From: Cyanobacteria bacterium TGS_CYA1
GTDB taxonomy: Bacteria > Cyanobacteriota > Vampirovibrionia > Obscuribacterales > Obscuribacteraceae
Direction of reading: 5' to 3'
Length of the DNA: 64,000 nt
Assembly (NCBI GenBank): GCA_026129135.1
Contig: JAHCIQ010000001.1
Location: 62,001 to 126,000, forward strand
Below the pieces are notes generated by a model, which worked only from the letters and a program-made list of their open reading frames with translations, was not told the DNA's origin and ran no database searches. The position numbers were made by a program, and so were the translations under genes. Positions 35,621-44,399 of this stretch are shown piece by piece (position 1 is the stretch's first letter; each line of letters starts with the position of its first letter).

Positions 35621-36388
35621 TTAGTGTTGGCTGAACATCTTATTCAACGTTTCGAAGAAGTTGCTGTACGAACCGTTTCGTTCCGCGATGCGAAAATCTT
35701 TGACTCTTTCTACCAAAATCTCTCCGTCTGGCATCTCGCCACTTTCAAGAATTTGCATTACTTCTGAAACGTAGTTATCAAGCGGCATTGCGCGTGGATC
35801 GTTAGCTTGCTTCTCGCCACCAAATTCGGTTGCAACATATGGTGGTGCAAGTTCCAGAATTTCTATGCCAGAGTCGCGCAATTGATAACGCAAAGACTGA
35901 AGCCACGAATGCAAGAACGCCTTGGTTGCGCTGTAAGTCGGAGCAATCGCTAGCGGAATGAACGCCAATCCCGATGTAGTGGTGATTACTGCAGCATTTT
36001 TGTTCTTCTTCAACTGAGGTAAAAGCGCTGCGGTCAAGCCAATCACTGCAGAAATATTGGTCGCGATTAAATTGTGAATGGCAGACACATCTACATTATT
36101 GTTGTTCCAGTCTTCAAGCGTCGTGATGCCAGCGTTGTTGATCAATACATTTAGATCTGGATACTTAGATTTTACGGTTGCCGCGAATTTTTCGATTTGC
36201 TTCTGGTCGGAGACGTCTATTTCAATTCCTTCCATGCCTGGATTTTTAGATGTGATTTCGTCCAGCAGGTTTTTGCGACGACCACAAATAATGACTTTGT
36301 TGCCACGTTTGTGCAGGGCTTCCGCTAGCCCTCTACCGATTCCGCTGGTTCCGCCTGTTATAAGGATGGTGTTGTTTGAGATTTTCAT
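35621..36388 (-). CDS. Short-chain dehydrogenase (DltE-like)
   Basis: 255 residues with complete SDR catalytic machinery: TGGTSGIGRG (11-20), NNAG (84-87), Ser139, Tyr152 and Lys156 (TYSATKAFLHSW). This contrasts with the two degenerate SDR paralogues earlier in the window. The late segment APPYVATEFGGEK is typical of DltE/YbbO-type enzymes, whose substrates are unclear. GGAGG precedes the ATG. It is transcribed divergently from a TetR repressor across a 110-bp region that holds two matching operator palindromes, so it is the probable target of that repressor. Confidence 0.93.
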   Translation of the reverse strand: MKISNNTILITGGTSGIGRGLAEALHKRGNKVIICGRRKNLLDEITSKNPGMEGIEIDVSDQKQIEKFAATVKSKYPDLNVLINNAGITTLEDWNNNNVDVSAIHNLIATNISAVIGLTAALLPQLKKNKNAAVITTTSGLAFIPLAIAPTYSATKAFLHSWLQSLRYQLRDSGIEILELAPPYVATEFGGEKQANDPRAMPLDNYVSEVMQILESGEMPDGEILVERVKDFRIAERNGSYSNFFETLNKMFSQH

Positions 36389-36413
36389 CGGTTTCCTCCC
36401 GGGATGATTACAA

Positions 36414-36478
36414 CTTACAACTTTTGTTATTTGTAACTATAGCACGGGTATCTTACAAATGGCAAATTTTGTAAGATA
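36414..36478. promoter_or_regulatory. Twin TetR-type operators
   Basis: Two palindromes lie between the divergent genes: CTTACAA-N9-TTTGTAA (36414-36436) and the better TATCTTACAAA-N8-TTTGTAAGATA (36449-36478, 11-bp arms, perfect). The shared half-site CTTACAA suits a TetR dimer. One site lies next to each gene, which would repress both. Confidence 0.75.
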
Positions 36479-36498
36479 TAAAGGTAGAGGACCCACCC

Positions 36499-37095
36499 AT
36501 GCCCAAAACTGGACTTACGTCAGACCAAATCAAGGAGCGAGCGATTGCCTGCACAATCGAGCGTATGCGCAAGTTTGGGTACGAAAAGGTCCGTCTGAGC
36601 GAAATTGCAAGGGACCTGGGCGTGAGCCACGCTGCTCTGTACAGTCATTTTACAGACAAGGCCGCCCTTTTTGACGCGGTGACCGAACGTTGGCTTTTAG
36701 ATGTCGATGGCAAGCTTGCCGCGCATTGTGACCCTTCTAAAGACCCTCTAGCGTGTATTACCGAGTGGTGTGTGGAGCTGCACAAGGCAAAGTGCGAAAA
36801 AGTCCGGTTCGACCCAGAGCTGTATCGAGCTTTCAATTTTTCTGCTCAAATGGAAAAACCTTTTGTGCAAAATCATATAAATACGATGAAAACGCAACTG
36901 CTCGAACTGGTTGAAAGGGCAATTGCAAAAAACATGATGAAAGGCGACGCGGGCGATGCAAAAAGAATTGTCGCACTAATTCTCGATGCCACCATGAGTT
37001 TTCATCATCCGGTGCTTGTAGTCGATCGCATAAACGAAAGTCGCGAAGATGATTTGCGTAATTTATTGAAGACACTATATGCTGGGATGAGATGA
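36499..37095 (+). CDS. TetR-family transcriptional repressor
   Basis: 198 residues. The N-terminal HTH (about 12-58) is typical: IACTIERMRKFGYEKVRLSE, then IARDLGVSHAALYSHFTDKAALF with the Y-x-H-F signature. The C-terminal ligand-binding domain (about 75-190) is divergent, with Cys-rich helices. AGAGGA precedes the ATG. Two identical half-site palindromes upstream and the divergent SDR gene indicate local regulation; the inducer is unknown, but could be a substrate of that SDR. Confidence 0.93.
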   Translation: MPKTGLTSDQIKERAIACTIERMRKFGYEKVRLSEIARDLGVSHAALYSHFTDKAALFDAVTERWLLDVDGKLAAHCDPSKDPLACITEWCVELHKAKCEKVRFDPELYRAFNFSAQMEKPFVQNHINTMKTQLLELVERAIAKNMMKGDAGDAKRIVALILDATMSFHHPVLVVDRINESREDDLRNLLKTLYAGMR

Positions 37096-37098
37096 CGA

Positions 37099-37464
37099 TT
37101 ATTTTGAAAATTCATCAGGCCAGTCGTTAATTCGTCCTATTTTTTCTACAGAAGTGATAGTTTTATCTTGGAAGCAGATAACAGCAAATATGTCATTTGA
37201 ATCACAATTTTTGCATTCTGAATAACAACATTCTAGAAATCCGTTTTCAATTTTGATTACGGATTCATCAAACCAGTTTTTGTATTTTGGAGCGTTTTCC
37301 TTCCACCATCGCATTTCCTGTCCTATTACATAGCGATGATCGTGAAAACGTCCAGAGTCGTCGCCATCGTAAGATGAGCATACCTTAGTCTGAGCCACTA
37401 TTTTCGTCGACTTACTGCAAAACGGACATTCGGCAACAAACTCGATCCAGTTATAGCAGCCCAT
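37099..37464 (-). CDS. Cys-rich hypothetical protein
   Basis: 121 residues with a possible zinc site formed by CPFC (about 13-16) and CCYSECKNC (about 81-89). Trp and Tyr residues are abundant. No signal peptide and no recognised family. It is the last gene of the long minus-strand run, 11 bp after the ClpN-repeat gene, and converges on the TetR gene with three bases between the stops. Zinc binding is an inference from the cysteine spacing only. Confidence 0.6.
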   Translation of the reverse strand: MGCYNWIEFVAECPFCSKSTKIVAQTKVCSSYDGDDSGRFHDHRYVIGQEMRWWKENAPKYKNWFDESVIKIENGFLECCYSECKNCDSNDIFAVICFQDKTITSVEKIGRINDWPDEFSK

Positions 37465-37475
37465 CTGTCCACCTT

Positions 37476-38408
37476 TTAGACAAAATCCGCAATCACTCTT
37501 TCGTGATGAATAACGAGCTGCCCGTCAGGAAAGGCCTCAAGCATCGGTTCATCAGCACGGCTTTCGTCGCTAAGACTTATTTTTTGATTCACATTTCTCG
37601 CTAACTCTAACATAAATTCGATCAATCGAATTTTGAGGCGAGTATCGATAATGTCTAAATTTCCCATGTTGATTTCATTCTCATCATCTTCACAAGAATA
37701 ACAGTTAAGGACAGCAGTTCCAAATTGTAGTCTTTTCAATTTGCCCGACTCCTTGTCTTGTTCGAGAATGCGGAAGTGTCGTTCAAGAGTCTGTTCAAAA
37801 TCTAGTTTTTGTTTTTCGTTCAATCCGCAAACTCGAATTATTCTCATCGAAAAATTGTTATTGAAGAAACCGTGAATACTTTGCCAATCTCTGAATGAAA
37901 GTGTTTCGGGTTTAAAGAAAAAGCACCGGCAAATTGCTTCTTCATAATTTTGTAGTTCGGGATTTTTGGCTTGCCACGAAGCTGTTGCGATTTCTAAATC
38001 GCCTAGAACTTTCGATAACTCAAGATTAAAATTCGCTGAAAGCCATGAAGCAAAATTTTCATCTTTTTGCAGGATTGAAGCTAAGAGGTCTCCGGTGTTA
38101 ACTAACTTTTCGGGATGTGAGTGTCTTACTGATTGTGCAAGACAATTTAACAAGCTTTCATCAAAATCAGATTTATTATGAAGCCAATTTACTTCAGTTT
38201 CTAATGTCCATCGCGCCTTAAAATGACTTCTCAGGCTTTCTAAATCGAATTTATAAGTTCGCAGTAATGTCGCCGCAATGCCGGTCCCCTCTTTGCGCAG
38301 CCCAATTAAGAGTAGAAACGGAGAAACTTCTTGCAGCCCAAATTGAGACGCCTCTTCTTTTGCATATGTCAGCGAGCGGATAGCTTCCTCGGTAAATCTT
38401 TCATACAT
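37476..38408 (-). CDS. ClpN-repeat protein without AAA+ domain
   Basis: 310 residues from the ATG at 38408; a GTG 18 bases upstream would overlap the preceding gene. Residues 1-65 (YERFTEEAIRSLTYAKEEAS and FLLLIGLRKEGTGIA) match the first repeat of the Clp N-terminal domain. A second, weaker repeat spans about 85-145. The remaining 165 residues are not recognised. There are no Walker motifs. Clp N-domains bind adaptors and substrates for ClpC/ClpB; without an ATPase this may be an adaptor or decoy. It is one of three such proteins in the window. Confidence 0.75.
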   Translation of the reverse strand: MYERFTEEAIRSLTYAKEEASQFGLQEVSPFLLLIGLRKEGTGIAATLLRTYKFDLESLRSHFKARWTLETEVNWLHNKSDFDESLLNCLAQSVRHSHPEKLVNTGDLLASILQKDENFASWLSANFNLELSKVLGDLEIATASWQAKNPELQNYEEAICRCFFFKPETLSFRDWQSIHGFFNNNFSMRIIRVCGLNEKQKLDFEQTLERHFRILEQDKESGKLKRLQFGTAVLNCYSCEDDENEINMGNLDIIDTRLKIRLIEFMLELARNVNQKISLSDESRADEPMLEAFPDGQLVIHHERVIADFV

Positions 38409-38413
38409 ATTAT

Positions 38414-39544
38414 TCAGGCAGACCACACATTGTCGCGCTCTTTCACCCGCCAGATAAAGCCATCAAGAACATAGTGAGTAGATTGCGGTAGTGCCAGAAA
38501 TGGTATCAAGATAGAAAGTATTGCCGGGTCATTTATGGCAGGCAGGGCACCAAAGGGACCAAAGAATGCTAAATGTTCGCGCCAGATGAACCCGTCCCAG
38601 AGCCCTTCTTCAAGAAAAGCGAGCAGAACGAGAAACATCACGAAGGCTGGTACGTAAGAAAGAAAAATTTGTCCTACTAAAGACGGTTTTTGGTTCGCAT
38701 CTTTTTTTGCAGACGTTGCACCATGATATAGCCAGATCAGTGCCATATACGGAATGCCGTGGCTGACTACGTTTGTGAGGGTGAATGCCATGTCTGAATT
38801 GATTGAAATTATGCCGACCCACCAGCTCAATGCGGTTCCAGCAATTAACAAATTGCGCGGTATATTGAAAAACTTGGTTTGGGAATAAAGCCAGATTTCT
38901 TTCAAAACATAGCATCCTGCTACCGCAGCATAGATGCAGAAAGCGGCTTGTGAAGCAATTTCGGGAAGCGAAGTAGCGAAGTCGCCGGCGACGAACCAGT
39001 TGAAGTTCCTTGGTAAATGAGTGTGCCAGTACAAAACAGGATAAATGGTGGCAAGATAAAGAGTGCAACCATCGAGCAGTCTGAATTTGCGCGCCGGCTC
39101 TGAATCTTTGCGCGAATATAAAGCCATGAATCCATATTGTTGACGAATGAAATGAAAGACAGCTAGATAAGCGAGTGTGCGCCAGAACAAGTTGCCATCC
39201 CCACCTTTGGAGACGCTGTACAAAAGCGCACCAACAGCCCAGCACGCAAGTGGAATGGCGATGAGCAGCGATTTGTTTCTTTGAAAGGCTCGCTTGTCGA
39301 GATATGTTCTAAACAAAGTTGCGTAAACGTGCGCGACGTCGACCATCATAACAAGCACAACCCAAGCCCAGAGAGGAAGGTTCGAGCTGTTTTCGAAAAA
39401 TGGTCTGAAACAAATGACCAGAATCGATGTAATAAATGCAGGCGCAATAATGAAAAGACTATCCCATTTTGCAGATGCAAGCCATGCCTGGTTTTGCCAG
39501 ATAGTTGCCGATTCTTTAGCTGTAGAAGGCAGTGTTTGAGTCAT
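38414..39544 (-). CDS. Polytopic membrane protein with conserved-looking His/Arg motifs
   Basis: 376 residues with about nine or ten transmembrane helices. Charged or metal-type residues cluster at membrane faces: DVAHVYATLFRTYLD, AVFHFIRQQYGFMALY, VVSHGIPYMALIWLYHG and QSTHYVLDGFIWR. Four His-containing motifs in a polytopic protein are reminiscent of membrane metalloenzymes such as di-iron oxygenases, but I cannot assign a family. It is three bases downstream of the FAD lipoprotein gene and two genes after the aminopropyltransferase, so it is probably the third component of one pathway. Confidence 0.75.
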   Translation of the reverse strand: MTQTLPSTAKESATIWQNQAWLASAKWDSLFIIAPAFITSILVICFRPFFENSSNLPLWAWVVLVMMVDVAHVYATLFRTYLDKRAFQRNKSLLIAIPLACWAVGALLYSVSKGGDGNLFWRTLAYLAVFHFIRQQYGFMALYSRKDSEPARKFRLLDGCTLYLATIYPVLYWHTHLPRNFNWFVAGDFATSLPEIASQAAFCIYAAVAGCYVLKEIWLYSQTKFFNIPRNLLIAGTALSWWVGIISINSDMAFTLTNVVSHGIPYMALIWLYHGATSAKKDANQKPSLVGQIFLSYVPAFVMFLVLLAFLEEGLWDGFIWREHLAFFGPFGALPAINDPAILSILIPFLALPQSTHYVLDGFIWRVKERDNVWSA

Positions 39545-39547
39545 TAT

Positions 39548-41191
39548 TTATCCAGGCTTGTGCCCCAGTTTATCCATTATATGACCTGCCGCTTTGATCC
39601 CTTGATATTGAGCTTCTTCAAAATTAGAAATTCCGCTCATATCGGAGTGAGCAAAATAAATGTTGCCCACATTTTGTTGCATCAATTTGCGTTCTTCGCC
39701 CCAGACATAACCTACGCTTGGGCGAATCATACCGTGTCCCCATGGCCACAATTCTACTTCTTTGATATAAGTTTGAATGTCGGGATGCATTTTATCGAGG
39801 TCCGCAATGATGTGTTTAAGCCATTTTTTCTGATCGTCGGTATAGAGTTTCATTCGTCCGGCTTTGGGCTCAAACGAACTGAGAGGCAAATAGTAAGTGA
39901 TTACAGTCTTTGAGCTACGCGTGGAAATGTTTTGATGGGTGGCGTTAACATAACCAAGTGATTCGCTATAGTAACTGACATTGTCCCAGGCTGGCTGAAC
40001 TCCACGCGATGGTGGGATACGACTGAGCGTAATATTTGCCACTATCCACGGTGAATAAGTTAACGAGTTTTTCTTCTTTGACGAACCGGGCAAATTCTTC
40101 GGATAATCTTTAACTAAATAGTCTGCAAGAAATCTGGGGCTGGCAAATATTGCATATTCGCATTGATAAGCTTTTTTGCTATCTCCCGCCTGGGTACTTA
40201 CTTTTAGCCCGCCTTCCTCGTTAGAAATCTGGGTGACCATTTCACCCGTTTTAAGATGGTTTTTTAGCTTTTCGCGCAATTTTTCAACTAAAAATCCGTT
40301 GCCTTCAGGCCATGTAACTACAGTGTTATGCTCGCCATTTGCTGCTCTGCCTCTACGTCCAGCAAAATAGTGCAGACCAGCCCAGGCGGAAACTATATCT
40401 GGAATCGCTCCATAATCGTCTTTGCAGCAGTATTCGACATACCATAAAAGTGGCTTGGAATCGAATTCGTTATGCAGGAGCCAATCTGTCATCGAAATTT
40501 GATCCAGCTCTTTGTATTTTGAATCGTTCGATGACAAATCAACTGGAATGGCAAAAGCTGGCTTGCCATCGAGACCTTTGGCACTGCGCAATTCTTCGAT
40601 AATTTTGAAAAAACGTTCTGTTTGTTTTTTGTCTTCGCTTTGAAGACCTTTGTGTGGCACCAGTCCTTCCTGAAAAGAGCCGTCTTTGAATAACCGTTCT
40701 TGGGGATCGTGGCACAAATACAGTTCATCATAAATTGCTTTGCCATCCTGGGCAAAGCCTTTTATTATGCCAATCTCCTGGAAGAATTCTCTTACGTACT
40801 GTGATTCTTCGTTTGGAATCGGGACATAATGCGCTCCCCTGGGATATTTGCTAACGTCGTTCTGTCCTGACGAAGAATTGCCTCCGACATTTTTCTCCAG
40901 CTCGAAGATTTGAAAATCGTCAAATCCATTTCTTTTGAGCCACCAACCAGCAGATAACCCGGCTATGCCACCACCGATTATATAAATGGTCTTTTTTTCT
41001 TCCGGCTTTCCTTTGTGAGGAGTGAGAGTTCTGTCACGTATCGCATGACCCAATGCCATCGAGGGCCCAAGCCAGCGCACTGGAAAACTAAACTTATTCG
41101 AGCAGCCTGCTAGCCAGTTTCCAGACGTCAGGGACCAGAATAATGCTCCCGCACCTTTTAAAAACGCGCTTCGACTAATGCGTTTCGACAT
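39548..41191 (-). CDS. Exported FAD-dependent amine-oxidase-like lipoprotein
   Basis: 547 residues. The N-terminus (ISRSAFLKGAGALFW) resembles a Tat signal but has R-S instead of R-R, and it is followed by a lipobox LAGC (about 27-30), suggesting a lipid-anchored extracytoplasmic enzyme. The FAD-binding motif is IYIIGGGIAGLSAGWWL (about 68-84) with FELEKNVGGNSSSG. The C-terminal GNIYFAHSDMSGISNFEEA binds flavin in this superfamily. Sibling enzymes oxidise polyamines, monoamines or protoporphyrinogen. Its start overlaps the aminopropyltransferase gene by 17 bp, which supports a polyamine-like substrate (inference). Confidence 0.85.
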   Translation of the reverse strand: MSKRISRSAFLKGAGALFWSLTSGNWLAGCSNKFSFPVRWLGPSMALGHAIRDRTLTPHKGKPEEKKTIYIIGGGIAGLSAGWWLKRNGFDDFQIFELEKNVGGNSSSGQNDVSKYPRGAHYVPIPNEESQYVREFFQEIGIIKGFAQDGKAIYDELYLCHDPQERLFKDGSFQEGLVPHKGLQSEDKKQTERFFKIIEELRSAKGLDGKPAFAIPVDLSSNDSKYKELDQISMTDWLLHNEFDSKPLLWYVEYCCKDDYGAIPDIVSAWAGLHYFAGRRGRAANGEHNTVVTWPEGNGFLVEKLREKLKNHLKTGEMVTQISNEEGGLKVSTQAGDSKKAYQCEYAIFASPRFLADYLVKDYPKNLPGSSKKKNSLTYSPWIVANITLSRIPPSRGVQPAWDNVSYYSESLGYVNATHQNISTRSSKTVITYYLPLSSFEPKAGRMKLYTDDQKKWLKHIIADLDKMHPDIQTYIKEVELWPWGHGMIRPSVGYVWGEERKLMQQNVGNIYFAHSDMSGISNFEEAQYQGIKAAGHIMDKLGHKPG

Positions 41192-42677
41192 ATTCGCCCC
41201 ATTCTTTTTCGAACAGGTGGACGAGCGCCTGATTGTTTAGCTTGTTGATGCAATGAACAGTTGGTTGCATATCTTTTGGAAAAGATAGCATGGGCTCCAT
41301 TGTAGCAGCGCTTATGTAGCGCAATCCGGTGGGGTAGTCGAAGTCTAATTTGACTGGTTTGTTACCCGCAAGGACATAGCCCCAGTCGCCAAAAGAAGGA
41401 ACATAGGCGTGATATGGCAGTGTTTTGTAGCCGACCGCTTCTAAAGTGTTTACCACGCACCAGAATGAATTCTTTGCGTAATAAGGTGATGTGCTTTGTA
41501 TTACGAGCAGTCCATCGGGCTTGAGAGCCCTTTTGACCGCGGCATAAAAGGTATCTGTATAGAGTTTGCCTAGCGAGAAATTGCTTGGGTCGGGGAAGTC
41601 GACACATATAAAATCGAACTGGTTTTGGTTTTTTCGCAGCCAAACAAAGGCGTCTGCGTTTATTACTTTTACTTTTGGATTACTGAGCGAATTGTCATTC
41701 AAGTGGGAAAAGGCGGGCTGATCGCGAAAAATCTTGGTCATTTGCTCGTCTAAATCTACAAGAGTAATATTTTTTACGCTTGGATATTTGAGCAGTTCGC
41801 GCACGGCCATGCCGTCACCACCGCCCAGAACCAGAATGTTCTCCGGATTTTTCAGACTGCCCATCGCTGGATGAATGAGCGCTTCGTGATATCTATATTC
41901 GTCTTTCGAGCTGAATTGCAAATTTCCATTCAAAAATAGTTTGATTTCTTTGCCACCACCGGTAATTACTATTCTCTGGTACGGCGTCGATGTTGAATAT
42001 ATGATCGAGTCTGGGTAACTGGACGCTTCAGCCATAGAAGTGAGTTTGTCTGCAAACGCGAAACCGCCCACAAGTATGATTACAAGCGATGCTCCAGTTG
42101 CGCGAAGTGTGTTGAGCCATGGCAGTTCGTTTCTAAATATATGAATAGTCCAGAGCCCTACAGTTACGTTGAGCAAGCCAAAAAGCATGGACGAGCGCAC
42201 GAGTCCCAGGTGTGGCACAAGTACCAGTGGAAAGAGCAAAGATGCAAGCAAAGCACCCACATAATCGAAAGTGAAAATCTTGGATACTAGGTCTTTGAAT
42301 TCGAGCTTATCTTTTAAAATGCGCATGAGGAGGGGAATTTCAAGCCCAATCAAAATGCCGATGATGCTCACCAGGCTATAGAGCAAAATGCGAAAGTTTT
42401 CTACGTGCTCAAAAAGGAAGAATAAAAGAGCCGCCGAAATGCCGCCAATAAGTCCCACAATCAGTTCGACCTGAACGAAAGTGAAGACCAATTTTTTTTC
42501 TATATATTTGGAAAAGAAAGAGCCAATGCCCATGGCGAAAAGATAAACGCCGATAACTGTCGAGAATTGAGTTATCGAATCGCCCAATAAATAACTTGCC
42601 ACGGTGCCTGCAATTAGCTCGTAAACTAATCCGCAAGTGGATATGACAAATACAGTAATTAAAAGGGCGTAGGTCAT
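41175..42677 (-). CDS. Membrane-embedded aminopropyltransferase (spermidine-synthase-like)
   Basis: 500 residues. The first 210 form about seven transmembrane helices. The C-terminal domain (about 225-430) is a spermidine-synthase fold: YQRIV near the start, YHEALIHPAM (Glu266), ILVLGGGDGMAVRELL (285-295, decarboxy-AdoMet loop), Asp308/Asp310 and the catalytic-type Asp360 in CVDFPDPSN. Soluble spermidine synthases lack the membrane half, which resembles transporter-like fusions. The fusion suggests transfer of an aminopropyl group to a membrane-bound or exported acceptor. Its neighbours DUF350, DUF4178 and SPFH support a membrane process. The acceptor is unknown. Confidence 0.88.
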   Translation of the reverse strand: MTYALLITVFVISTCGLVYELIAGTVASYLLGDSITQFSTVIGVYLFAMGIGSFFSKYIEKKLVFTFVQVELIVGLIGGISAALLFFLFEHVENFRILLYSLVSIIGILIGLEIPLLMRILKDKLEFKDLVSKIFTFDYVGALLASLLFPLVLVPHLGLVRSSMLFGLLNVTVGLWTIHIFRNELPWLNTLRATGASLVIILVGGFAFADKLTSMAEASSYPDSIIYSTSTPYQRIVITGGGKEIKLFLNGNLQFSSKDEYRYHEALIHPAMGSLKNPENILVLGGGDGMAVRELLKYPSVKNITLVDLDEQMTKIFRDQPAFSHLNDNSLSNPKVKVINADAFVWLRKNQNQFDFICVDFPDPSNFSLGKLYTDTFYAAVKRALKPDGLLVIQSTSPYYAKNSFWCVVNTLEAVGYKTLPYHAYVPSFGDWGYVLAGNKPVKLDFDYPTGLRYISAATMEPMLSFPKDMQPTVHCINKLNNQALVHLFEKEWGEYVETH

Positions 42678-42690
42678 TTTAGACTTAGCC

Positions 42691-42909
42691 TTAGCCGTGA
42701 ATGGCTGCTGCTACGATTTGACCAAGTGCGATAATCATGGCGCCAGTAGCGATTGCAAGTGGTAGATTTTTCTCGATGGTTATTTCTTTCCAGAGATCGC
42801 CTGGGGTGATTTTGTCGAATACCCAGGTCGAAAAAATGAGAATCAATAATCCAAGCAACGAATAAACAATCGCTGCCACCAGATATTTAAATGAAAAGAC
42901 TTGCTCCAC
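42691..42909 (-). CDS. DUF350 membrane protein
   Basis: 72 residues from a GTG with a perfect AAGGAGG five bases upstream, which decides the start against a longer upstream frame. Two hydrophobic helices are seen: YLVAAIVYSLLGLLILIFST, and the DUF350/UPF0719 signature segment NLPLAIATGAMIIALGQIV. E. coli YjfL belongs to the same family and contains two such units; this is a single unit. DUF350 genes are often found with DUF4178, PspA/SPFH and polyamine genes. Molecular function is unknown. Confidence 0.88.
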   Translation of the reverse strand: MEQVFSFKYLVAAIVYSLLGLLILIFSTWVFDKITPGDLWKEITIEKNLPLAIATGAMIIALGQIVAAAIHG

Positions 42910-42919
42910 GTTTTCCTCC

Positions 42920-43054
42920 TTATTTGTGTTGCGGTCCGCCGGTGGGCTTGGTGTGCGCGCCAGCTTCAAAATCAAAAAATTGCGTGCCTGCCTGGGCATT
43001 TGTGAAAAAGAGAAACAGGATGGCTATTGCAGTCGAAATGTAGAGTGGAATCAT
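42920..43054 (-). CDS. 44-residue secreted peptide
   Basis: A short frame with ACGGAG upstream of its ATG. Residues 1-22 are a textbook signal peptide (MIPLYISTAIAILFLFFT then NAQA), followed by a 22-residue mature part beginning GTQFFDFEAGAHTKP. It is spaced 21 bp after one DUF4178 gene and 10 bp before the DUF350 start, which leaves no spare DNA and argues for a real cistron. No family recognised. It may be a small periplasmic or lumenal subunit of the same system. Confidence 0.65.
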   Translation of the reverse strand: MIPLYISTAIAILFLFFTNAQAGTQFFDFEAGAHTKPTGGPQHK

Positions 43055-43075
43055 TGTTTTTCTCCGTTTCCTGGT

Positions 43076-44398
43076 CTAACTGGACGACGATGCGTACGGT
43101 GAGTAATCGCTTTCTGACCAGCGCGATACTTCGAAGTGACGCATATTGAGCCAGCTTATAACAGGCAAAATGCAAAGCCAAAAAAAGGACCACATAAAGT
43201 TTGCTGCATTTGGTACATCGCGCTGTACTTGAAGAGTGAAATTGCGATCGCCGATTGATCTAAAGTCACCGGATTCGGTATCGAAGTTGATGTAATATTT
43301 TCCTCCGGGAACACCTGACAATAATATGTTTTGAGTGCTACTACCTTCCGACCACGACTCTCCGCCGTCTACGCCATGGTAGTACTCGCAGGTGCGCTCG
43401 AAATAGTAAGTGTCTCCGTTATCTTCATTTACCAATTCTCCTGAAATATAGAACCAGCTATTGTCGACATCTGCCTTTAAGATTATGTCGACATTAGCCT
43501 TGTCTTTGAGCAATTCAAAAACTGGAGTGGTGGTATCGTTCGTCTTACCATTCATGGTGAAGTTGTACATTTGGCGAAAAGCGGAATAATTCAGCGCGCG
43601 ACTTGCTGTAACTACATTGATTCCGATGAGCACGACTATGAAAAATACCCAGAGAAGGCGCATCGTTTGCCAGGTTTTCAAATAAGGCGAAGGCTGGTTG
43701 GGAGCCACTCCTTGCGGTCCGGCCATGCTCTCGATTTTGAATGCGTCTTTGACTACATCTTTGGCGACATATTCGCTGCGGCTCCAAATCAGTTCGCGAT
43801 TGTCCCATTCGTTCGAAAGCATGTAAGGCGGGCTTACGTAATCGGTCATCCAGACTTCTGAGTCTGTTTTTACTTTCCAGTAAAATTCGCCGAAAACATA
43901 AGCCACTACTGCGTGACCGCTGTAAAAGAGCTTGTAATTGTTATCCCTGAAATCTACTCGATTGACAAAAACGCGTGATAAAGCGGCTTGAGAAGAGTAA
44001 GGCTTTTCTTTGAGCATGGTGACAAAGCTCCAATGCCCATTGTTGCGAGTAAGCCATCTATAGCCATAGTAAGGATTAAAGAGTAAATATTCTTCCCACG
44101 AATAGCCTGACAGCTTGTCGCGGCGTACCATGAAGCCTATAACTTCCCAGGTCTTTTCGAAAAGTTTTCCCCGTGTCCCAAGAGGAATGATGGGGTCGTA
44201 TTCTTTGGTCTTGTCGAAATATTTGGACAGAATGCGGTAATTCTGGTCCGAAATATCTATCACGACTTTGCAATTCGGGCATGAAATGGCAAGCGAAGCA
44301 CCGGGATATTTTATTTCGATTGGTGCACCGCATCTGGTGCAATCGAATTTTCTGGCGGAATATTTTTTCTTTTGAGATTCTTTAGGAGTTTCAGCCAT
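43076..44398 (-). CDS. DUF4178 protein with zinc ribbon and membrane helices
   Basis: 440 residues from the ATG at 44398, one base after the preceding stop. The N-terminal zinc ribbon has CTRCG (about 19-23) and CPNC (about 40-43). A DUF4178 beta-domain (about 70-215) includes LGTRGKLFEKTWEVIGFMVR, SWEEYLLFNPYYGYRWL and the repeated GHW/GEFYWKV. A helix (about 248-268) and another near the C-terminus (about 405-425) embed it in the membrane, with a domain of about 135 residues between them. DUF4178 has no known activity, though its genes co-occur with DUF350 and aminopropyltransferases. Confidence 0.85.
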   Translation of the reverse strand: MAETPKESQKKKYSARKFDCTRCGAPIEIKYPGASLAISCPNCKVVIDISDQNYRILSKYFDKTKEYDPIIPLGTRGKLFEKTWEVIGFMVRRDKLSGYSWEEYLLFNPYYGYRWLTRNNGHWSFVTMLKEKPYSSQAALSRVFVNRVDFRDNNYKLFYSGHAVVAYVFGEFYWKVKTDSEVWMTDYVSPPYMLSNEWDNRELIWSRSEYVAKDVVKDAFKIESMAGPQGVAPNQPSPYLKTWQTMRLLWVFFIVVLIGINVVTASRALNYSAFRQMYNFTMNGKTNDTTTPVFELLKDKANVDIILKADVDNSWFYISGELVNEDNGDTYYFERTCEYYHGVDGGESWSEGSSTQNILLSGVPGGKYYINFDTESGDFRSIGDRNFTLQVQRDVPNAANFMWSFFWLCILPVISWLNMRHFEVSRWSESDYSPYASSSS

Positions 44399-44399
44399 A

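Noticed and set aside
39548-41191. Canonical Tat signal on the FAD lipoprotein
   Set aside because: The motif has R-S in place of the twin arginine. Export is supported by the hydrophobic stretch and lipobox, but the Tat route is not certain.
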